Source: JBFGCT01 sp041581055
Lineage (GTDB): Bacteria; Actinomycetota; Acidimicrobiia; Acidimicrobiales; Ilumatobacteraceae
Length of the DNA stretch: 12,399 nt
Direction: 5' to 3'
Assembly (NCBI GenBank): GCA_041581055.1
Contig: JBFGCT010000123.1
Span: 1 to 12,399, forward strand
Position 1 is the stretch's first letter; every line of letters starts with the position of its first letter. Positions 7,730-12,399 of this stretch are shown one piece after another. A model generated the notes under the pieces. That model saw only the letters and a program-made list of their open reading frames with translations, did not search any database and had not been told where the DNA came from. The position numbers were made by a program, and so were the translations under genes.

Positions 7730-9823
7730 TCAGCCGGCCGCGAGACGCGCCGCGGCGGCGAGTGCGATGCGGGTGGTCTCGATCGCCGAGGTCGCCGAGC
7801 CGTCGAGTCGCCCGGAGACGAACGCCGCCAGCCCCTCGGCATGACCCTTCCCCTCGGCGACCTTCGATTTCGCGCGGTCGACCGTCAGCGCCCGGTAGTT
7901 GTCGAGGACGACCGTGTGACCACGCCCGTTGATCTCGACGCGCTCCTTCGGCGTGCCGGGGAAGCTTCCATCGGAGTACACGATCGAGGCCGAGGAGCCG
8001 TCCTCGTACTCGACCAGCAGGTGGTACGCGTCGCGGTCGGCGCCGGGCGGCGCGACGGCGGACACCGATCGCGCCGGCTGATCGCCGGCGAGGTACGAGC
8101 AGGCGTCGATGAAGTGACAGACCTCGCCGAGCAGGCGGCCGCCTTCGCGCCGATCCGAGTACCAGTGATCGGGTGAGAGCCGGCCGGCGTTGACGCGATA
8201 CTCCATCTGCAACGGGCCGGCGCCGACGAGCGCGTCGCGGGCCTGGCGGAGGATCGGCGAGTACCGGCGGTTGAAGCCGACATACAGGCGCCCCACGGAG
8301 CCCGCGAGGGCTGCCTCGACCGTCGCCAGCTCCGCGTCGGACAGCGCCAACGGCTTCTCGCAGTAGACGTCCTTCCCGGCGGCGAGCGCGGCGGTGACCA
8401 GCTCGGCGTGCGTCGAGTGAGGCGTGGCGACGATCACGAGGTCCACCGCGTCGTCGTCGATCACGGCCTGGGCCTCGCTCGAGGCCCGCGCCACGCCGTG
8501 GCGTTCGGCGAACCTCGTCGCGCTGACGCCGGACGCCGACGCGACGTGCACGATCGGTCCGGCGCCGGACGAGCCGAGCGCCGGGACGATGACGCTCCGG
8601 ACGAAGCCGCCGACGCCGATGATGCCCACCCCGGGCTGCGAACCACGCGCTGGCGACCGCTTGCGGCCGGTGGTGGCGATCGTCCGCCGGGCGACGCCCG
8701 CATTCGGGTAGGTGAGCAGCATGCCCAGTGGCCGCTCGCGCGGATCGTCCAATGCGGCGAACGCCTTGGGTGCGTCGTCGATCGGGAAGCGGTGCGTCAC
8801 GAGGTCAGCGACGTCGAGGCGGCCACTCGCCATCAGGTCGAGAACGGCCTCCAGGTTTCGGCCCTCGGTCCAGCGCACGTGGCCAACCGGGTAGTCGACG
8901 CCCCACTCCTCGTATGTCCGGTCGTAGCGACCGGGGCCGTAGCTGCGGGCGACCTTCAGGTCGAGTTCCTTGTGGTAGAACGCGTTCCGGTCGAGATCGA
9001 GGCCGACATCGCCGACGGCGACGACGACCGCACGATCGCGGCAACGGTCGGGAACGAGCTGAACGATCCGTGAGTCGCCGTGCGCGCCGGCCGTGATGAT
9101 GACCGTGTCGGCGCCGCGCCCGCGGCTCCACTCCATGATCGCGGCGGTCGTCGCCGACCCGGACTCGGTCTGTCCGTCGACGCCGTGGGGACGGGCGAGC
9201 TCGAGGAGCCGCTCGTCGAGGTCGACGCCGAACACGTCACAGCCGGACGCCACCGCCATGCGCGCGGTCAGCTGGCCGATGAGGCCCATGCCGACGACGA
9301 CCACCTTGGAGCCGATCCGGATGTCGGCAAGTCTCAACCCGTGCAGGCCGACGCTCGCCACGGTGGCGAACGACGCCGCCTCGTCCGACACCGGGTCGGG
9401 GATGCGCGCGGTGAGCAGCCAGGGCACGGACTGGAACTCAGAGTGGGTCGCGAACCCGCCACCAGCGGTGGCGACCCGGTCCCCGACGCGAACGCCCTGC
9501 ACAGCGGCGCCCACCTCGATGACGGCGCCGGCCCCCGAGTAGCCGAGCGCGAGATCGTCGGCCAACCGCGACCGGACGGCGGCGATGGTGTCGCGGAGTC
9601 CATCGGTCCTGGCCTTGGCGACGACCTGGCGCACGAGGTCCGGCCGGGCTCGGGCCTTCTGCGCCAGATTCGCCTGGGCGAGCTGGGTCGCGGCGCGCTC
9701 CGTGCCCGCCGAGATCAACGTGGTCGACGTGGAGACGAGCACGCTGGTCGTCATCAGCTGGGGGGCCGGCGCGTCGACGACGACCGGGCGGCCCCCACCC
9801 GCTGGTTGCACGACCTGCTTCAT
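7730..9823 (-). CDS. Bi-domain oxidoreductase: MDR dehydrogenase fused to Gfo/Idh/MocA dehydrogenase
   Basis: 697 residues in two halves. Residues about 1-370 are a medium-chain dehydrogenase/reductase with nucleotide loop VVVVGMGLIG (174-183) and an acidic strand-2 end (GVDLDE, 199-204), suggesting NAD(H). The usual catalytic zinc Cys is replaced by ISAGTE (37-42), and the structural zinc Cys cluster is missing. Residues about 397-697 are a Gfo/Idh/MocA-type dehydrogenase with GVGIIGVGGF (398-407), the catalytic-lysine motif CEKPLA (488-493) and GEVCHFID (566-573) with the usual catalytic His. This fusion is a recognised family in polysaccharide loci, but I know of no assigned reaction. It presumably oxidises and/or reduces nucleotide-sugar intermediates. 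ATG 9823 overlaps the stop of a 26-codon upstream ORF (ATGA), and GGGA lies five bases before it. Confidence 0.9.
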   Translation of the reverse strand: MKQVVQPAGGGRPVVVDAPAPQLMTTSVLVSTSTTLISAGTERAATQLAQANLAQKARARPDLVRQVVAKARTDGLRDTIAAVRSRLADDLALGYSGAGAVIEVGAAVQGVRVGDRVATAGGGFATHSEFQSVPWLLTARIPDPVSDEAASFATVASVGLHGLRLADIRIGSKVVVVGMGLIGQLTARMAVASGCDVFGVDLDERLLELARPHGVDGQTESGSATTAAIMEWSRGRGADTVIITAGAHGDSRIVQLVPDRCRDRAVVVAVGDVGLDLDRNAFYHKELDLKVARSYGPGRYDRTYEEWGVDYPVGHVRWTEGRNLEAVLDLMASGRLDVADLVTHRFPIDDAPKAFAALDDPRERPLGMLLTYPNAGVARRTIATTGRKRSPARGSQPGVGIIGVGGFVRSVIVPALGSSGAGPIVHVASASGVSATRFAERHGVARASSEAQAVIDDDAVDLVIVATPHSTHAELVTAALAAGKDVYCEKPLALSDAELATVEAALAGSVGRLYVGFNRRYSPILRQARDALVGAGPLQMEYRVNAGRLSPDHWYSDRREGGRLLGEVCHFIDACSYLAGDQPARSVSAVAPPGADRDAYHLLVEYEDGSSASIVYSDGSFPGTPKERVEINGRGHTVVLDNYRALTVDRAKSKVAEGKGHAEGLAAFVSGRLDGSATSAIETTRIALAAAARLAAG

Positions 9824-9900
9824 CGCGGTCCCAGGCCCACGGGCGCGGACGTGACCGCTCCCGGGAGGTCGACGAGCGCAGCCGAGCGGGCGTGTTCCAT
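9820..9900 (-). CDS. Possible 26-residue leaderless upstream ORF
   Basis: ATG at 9900-9898 begins a 26-codon ORF (MEHARSAALVDLPGAVTSAP, then VGLGPR) ending in TGA at 9822-9820. The TGA overlaps the ATG of the two-domain oxidoreductase as ATGA, in a different frame. A -10-like TAGCCT lies nine bases before the ATG, so the message could start at or beside it and be leaderless. The arrangement suggests translational coupling or a control peptide. The peptide is not clearly hydrophobic, has no Cys and matches no family I know. No independent coding evidence exists; it could be a chance frame in a leader. Confidence 0.28.
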   Translation of the reverse strand: MEHARSAALVDLPGAVTSAPVGLGPR

Positions 9901-9901
9901 G

Positions 9902-9928
9902 ACGGCCCGAGGCTACCGAGCGGGCCGT
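9902..9928. promoter_or_regulatory. -10 box inside a perfect 8-base inverted repeat (candidate operator/promoter)
   Basis: ACGGCCCG (9902-9909) and CGGGCCGT (9921-9928) are perfect inverted repeats flanking 11 bases. Those 11 bases hold, on the minus strand, TAGCCT (9915-9910), the likely -10 box for the mini-ORF and oxidoreductase. A dimeric repressor bound here would cover the -10. The -35 is weak. The arms would lie upstream of a start at 9900, so a DNA site is more likely than an RNA hairpin. No T-tract follows, which argues against a terminator. Confidence 0.4.
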
Positions 9929-9950
9929 GAATCAGGGCGAGGTCGGTGGC

Positions 9951-9979
9951 TGGTCACCGCGCGGGCGCGTCGGTAGGGT
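9951..9979 (+). promoter_or_regulatory. Leaderless-type promoter of the PD-(D/E)XK nuclease gene
   Basis: TGGTCA (9951-9956, four of six to TTGACA), a 17-base spacer and TAGGGT (9974-9979) form a reasonable promoter. The GTG at 9987-9989 begins seven bases after the -10, the spacing expected when transcription starts at the start codon, which is common in actinomycetes. This supports GTG 9987 over the in-frame GTG at 9927. Confidence 0.55.
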
Positions 9980-9986
9980 CGGTCGG

Positions 9987-10955
9987 GTGACCGACACCGA
10001 GTCGTCTGCCGCGAGCCCCGAGCGGGCGGTGCCCGGCTCGGGACTCGTTGCGCTCACGCCGGTGCAACAGCGGACGCTCGCCGCGCTGCGCCGATCCGGA
10101 GCGCCGCTCGTCTTCGAACCCGAGGTCGTCGCCGGCATCCGCGCCGAGATGCTCGCCGCGCTGGACCAGTTCGCGGAGCGAATCGGCCCCGGTGCCGAGC
10201 TGTTCGTCACCAAGCACCGGATCGCCTCGGCGCTCGACTGCGAGGAACACCATCTCGCGCCGGACGACTTCGCGTGGGCGCCGCCGATCGCCACCGGCCA
10301 GGTTGCGCACCGAGCGATCCAGTTGTTGCTGTCCTGGCGGGGCGAGCCGACACCGACCGACCTCGTCGACGAGGCGATCGCCCGGCTGATCGACGAGGAC
10401 CGCAGCCTCGGGGCGTGGATGGCCGGGCTCGGCCCGGCCGACGAGTCCGACCTGCGCGGCCGATCCGTCGAACGGGTGACGAAGTTCGTCGAGTGCTTCC
10501 CACCGCTCGACCGCCGCTCCAACCCGGTGACCGAGGCCGCCGCCCAGTGGCCGCTCGACGGCCCGATCGTGCTCCGCGCCCGGGTCGACCTGATGCTCGG
10601 CCGTCCGGCGGGCGAGGAGAGCCGCAAGGTGATCATCGACCTCAAGACCGGTCGGCCGAATCCACGCCATCGTCAAGACCTCGGGTTCTACGCCCTCCTC
10701 GAGGCACTTGCCCGCCACGTCCCGCCGCGCAAGGTCGCCACGTTCTATCTCGACGCGGGCGAGGCGCAGACCGACGACGTCAGCGAGCGTCTCCTGCGAT
10801 CGGCGGTCAGACGAACGCTCGACGGCATCGATGCGATCGTCAGCCTCGAGATCGAGGGACGACCGCCGACGAGACAGCCGGGCACGTCGTGTCGATGGTG
10901 CCCGCTGCTCGAGGGTTGCGTCGACGGTCAGGAGTACCTGGACCCACGCTCGTGA
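9987..10955 (+). CDS. Stand-alone RecB-family PD-(D/E)XK nuclease, probable 4Fe-4S staple
   Basis: 322 residues from GTG 9987, chosen because a TAGGGT -10 lies seven bases upstream; GTG 9927 is in frame but falls in the upstream inverted repeat. The RecB-type nuclease core is visible: GQVAHRA (104-110) with His108, RARVDLM (197-203) with Asp201, VIIDLKTG (215-222) with Asp218 and Lys220, and QDLGFYALL (230-238). Cys85 lies before the first motif. Cys302, Cys305 and Cys311 form C-x2-C-x5-C at the end. This is the layout of the iron-sulfur staple of AddB and Cas4-like nucleases. No helicase domain is present and no helicase, cas or toxin-antitoxin gene is adjacent. It likely cuts DNA, perhaps in repair, but the partner is unknown. 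It converges on the BY-kinase gene with a ten-base gap. Confidence 0.85.
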   Translation: MTDTESSAASPERAVPGSGLVALTPVQQRTLAALRRSGAPLVFEPEVVAGIRAEMLAALDQFAERIGPGAELFVTKHRIASALDCEEHHLAPDDFAWAPPIATGQVAHRAIQLLLSWRGEPTPTDLVDEAIARLIDEDRSLGAWMAGLGPADESDLRGRSVERVTKFVECFPPLDRRSNPVTEAAAQWPLDGPIVLRARVDLMLGRPAGEESRKVIIDLKTGRPNPRHRQDLGFYALLEALARHVPPRKVATFYLDAGEAQTDDVSERLLRSAVRRTLDGIDAIVSLEIEGRPPTRQPGTSCRWCPLLEGCVDGQEYLDPRS

Positions 10956-10965
10956 CGACGCGCGA

Positions 10966-12399
10966 TCAGCCGTCTGCGACCAACACCGGTTCGGGCGCGG
11001 GTGTCTCGACGAACCCGGTAGACACATCGGCCCGCGTGTAGGCGTGCCCGGTCGACGGGTCGTCCGCCTGGTTGAGCACGAGGCCGATGATCGGCGCAGA
11101 GATGCGATGCAGGCGATCGAGGGTCTGGGTCACGGCCTCCGTCGTGACGTGTCCGGTCTGCGCCACGACCAGCACACCGTCGGCGCACGCGGCGATCGAC
11201 ATCGAGTCGGACACCGGGAGTATCGGGGCCGAGTCGACGATCACGTAGTCGTAGTGATCGCCCATCTCCGACAGCAGCGAGCGCATCCGCTTGGAGCTCA
11301 GCATCTCGCTCGGGCTGGACGGAATCGCCCCGCACGGATAGACGGAGATCTGTTGCCCACGGCCGATGTCGACATGGCGGACCACCTCGCGTGGTTGGGT
11401 GCCGAGCAGGAGCTCGGTCAGACCGGGCGCCGATGTGATATCGAAGATGACGTGAATCCGGGGGCGGCGGAGATCGGCGTCGACGAGCGCGACGCGGTGC
11501 CCGGCATGGGCGAGCACGATGGCGAGGTTGGCTGCCGTCGTCGTCTTTCCCTCCCCCGGAATCGAACTCGTCACGAGCACGACACCGAGCGGGGGGTTGT
11601 CCAATGCGAGGAACTGCACGTTCGTGCGCAGCCCGCGGAATGCCTCGACGGACGGGTGGTCCGGCTCGCTGAGCGCGACCGGCCGAAAATCCGGCGGCAC
11701 ATCGACGGGGATCTGTGCGAGGACCGGATCATCGGTCAACCGTTCGAGGTCGGCCACCGAACGAACCTTGTTGTCGAGATAGTCGATCAGGAAGGCCGCC
11801 CCGAGCCCGATCAGCAACCCGACGAACGCCGCGAGAACCGCGCTTCGCGCCGGGGTCGGCTCGACCGGTGCGGTGGGGGTGGACGCGGTCTTGATCACCG
11901 TCGCCCCTCCCGTGCGCAGCGCGGCGTCCACGCGCAGCTGATCGAGCGTCGTGCTGAAGTTGGCCTGCTGCACGACCAATGCGTCCCTGACTGCCCGGTC
12001 CTCGGCGGCATCGATCTGGACCTGCAACTGACTGATCGCCAACTGCACCTCGTCGGCGGCCGCCAGCAGGTCCTGGATCGATTGGTTGCGCCGGATCTCG
12101 ATGTAGGCCTCGGCGTACGCGTTGGCGTACGTCGCCGCGTTCGAGGCGTTCTCGTCCAACACGGTGATGCGGATCACGTCGGTTTCGCCGATCGGCGCAA
12201 CGTCGGCCTCCGGCGGCGGCGCCGACAGCCCGAGGTCTGTTTGCGCCTGCAATCGGGTTTGCTCGCCGTTGATGACCTGAACCTCGGTCTCGATCGTCCG
12301 GCGGCCGACCGATGTCTGTGCCGACTCGAACAAGGCGTCGTTGCCCCGCGGCTGGAGCAGCACCAGCGCGTCGGCCGAGTACACGGGCGTCTGCATGGC
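10966..12399 (-). CDS. Wzz-domain / BY-kinase fusion, polysaccharide chain-length regulator (partial, N-terminus off window)
   Basis: 478 codons are visible. The frame is open to the window edge and begins in A-M-QTPVYSADALVLLQP, which normally follows the first membrane segment, so that segment and the start are missing; the Met at 12396 is internal. Numbering from that Met: periplasmic/extracellular Wzz domain to about 183 with a probable coiled coil at 100-160, a Pro-rich stretch (173-182), then the second membrane segment (184-205). The BY-kinase follows: Walker A IPGEGKTT (279-286), Walker A' VALVDADLRRP (302-312) and Walker B YVIVDSAP (384-391). Such proteins control chain length and export of Wzx/Wzy polymers by cycles of tyrosine autophosphorylation. 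The C-terminal tail (about 445-476) contains a single Tyr (453), not the usual tyrosine cluster. Confidence 0.92.
   Translation of the reverse strand, partial: AMQTPVYSADALVLLQPRGNDALFESAQTSVGRRTIETEVQVINGEQTRLQAQTDLGLSAPPPEADVAPIGETDVIRITVLDENASNAATYANAYAEAYIEIRRNQSIQDLLAAADEVQLAISQLQVQIDAAEDRAVRDALVVQQANFSTTLDQLRVDAALRTGGATVIKTASTPTAPVEPTPARSAVLAAFVGLLIGLGAAFLIDYLDNKVRSVADLERLTDDPVLAQIPVDVPPDFRPVALSEPDHPSVEAFRGLRTNVQFLALDNPPLGVVLVTSSIPGEGKTTTAANLAIVLAHAGHRVALVDADLRRPRIHVIFDITSAPGLTELLLGTQPREVVRHVDIGRGQQISVYPCGAIPSSPSEMLSSKRMRSLLSEMGDHYDYVIVDSAPILPVSDSMSIAACADGVLVVAQTGHVTTEAVTQTLDRLHRISAPIIGLVLNQADDPSTGHAYTRADVSTGFVETPAPEPVLVADG

Noticed and set aside
6613..7932. Plus-strand open frame of 439 codons over wecB
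   Set aside because: Out-of-frame shadow of wecB; Arg-rich with no motifs, while wecB keeps every catalytic residue.
9902..9928. Rho-independent terminator
   Set aside because: The inverted repeat has no T-tract on either strand and lies between two divergent gene starts, not after a gene.
9927..9986. Upstream GTG (9927) as the nuclease start
   Set aside because: It lies inside the inverted repeat and upstream of the likely promoter; the GTG at 9987 has a -10 box at leaderless spacing.
12394..12396. ATG as the start of the Wzz/BY-kinase
   Set aside because: The first membrane segment of the Wzz domain would be missing and the frame stays open to the window edge, so this Met is internal.
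1..12399. Mobile element, CRISPR, tRNA or phage-derived system
   Set aside because: No transposase or integrase, no terminal repeats or regular repeat arrays, and no tRNA-like cloverleaf noticed; base composition looks even across the window by eye.

Overview
This is a high-GC window with frequent GTG starts, TANNNT -10 boxes and at least one probable leaderless gene. Together these suggest an actinomycete-type bacterium (Actinomycetota). Several proteins would fit a deep lineage such as the Acidimicrobiia, but that placement is impression, not proof. The content is a surface or extracellular polysaccharide locus. I see no rRNA, tRNA, CRISPR array, insertion sequence, phage gene or recognisable defence system, and no stretch over 300 bases without a gene.

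Layout. (1) Bases 1-5548, minus strand: a five-gene run transcribed right to left. It holds an AsnB-type glutamine amidotransferase, two GT4 glycosyltransferases, a class I SAM methyltransferase and a Wzx-like flippase that runs off the left edge. The last four lie close together (overlap, 32-base gap, overlap); 125 bases separate asnB from the first glycosyltransferase. (2) Bases 5692-7714, plus strand: a second SAM methyltransferase and a non-hydrolysing UDP-GlcNAc 2-epimerase (WecB/MnaA type), divergent from asnB across a 143-base promoter region. (3) Bases 7730-9823, minus strand: a two-domain oxidoreductase, an MDR dehydrogenase fused to a Gfo/Idh/MocA dehydrogenase. It is preceded by a possible 26-codon leaderless ORF whose stop overlaps its start. 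(4) Bases 9987-10955, plus strand: a stand-alone RecB-family PD-(D/E)XK nuclease with four cysteines placed like an iron-sulfur staple. (5) Bases 10966-12399, minus strand: a Wzz/BY-kinase fusion cut by the right edge.

How they fit together. The flippase plus Wzz/BY-kinase indicates Wzx/Wzy-dependent export. The glycosyltransferases would build the repeat unit. The epimerase would supply a ManNAc-type nucleotide sugar. The amidotransferase, methyltransferases and fused oxidoreductase would modify or make unusual sugars. No Wzy polymerase and no initiating phosphoglycosyltransferase is seen here; they may lie outside. The nuclease has no evident link to the polysaccharide genes. The most unusual signals are the two divergent intergenic regions, each with inverted repeats placed on promoter elements, and the fused oxidoreductase with its upstream mini-ORF.
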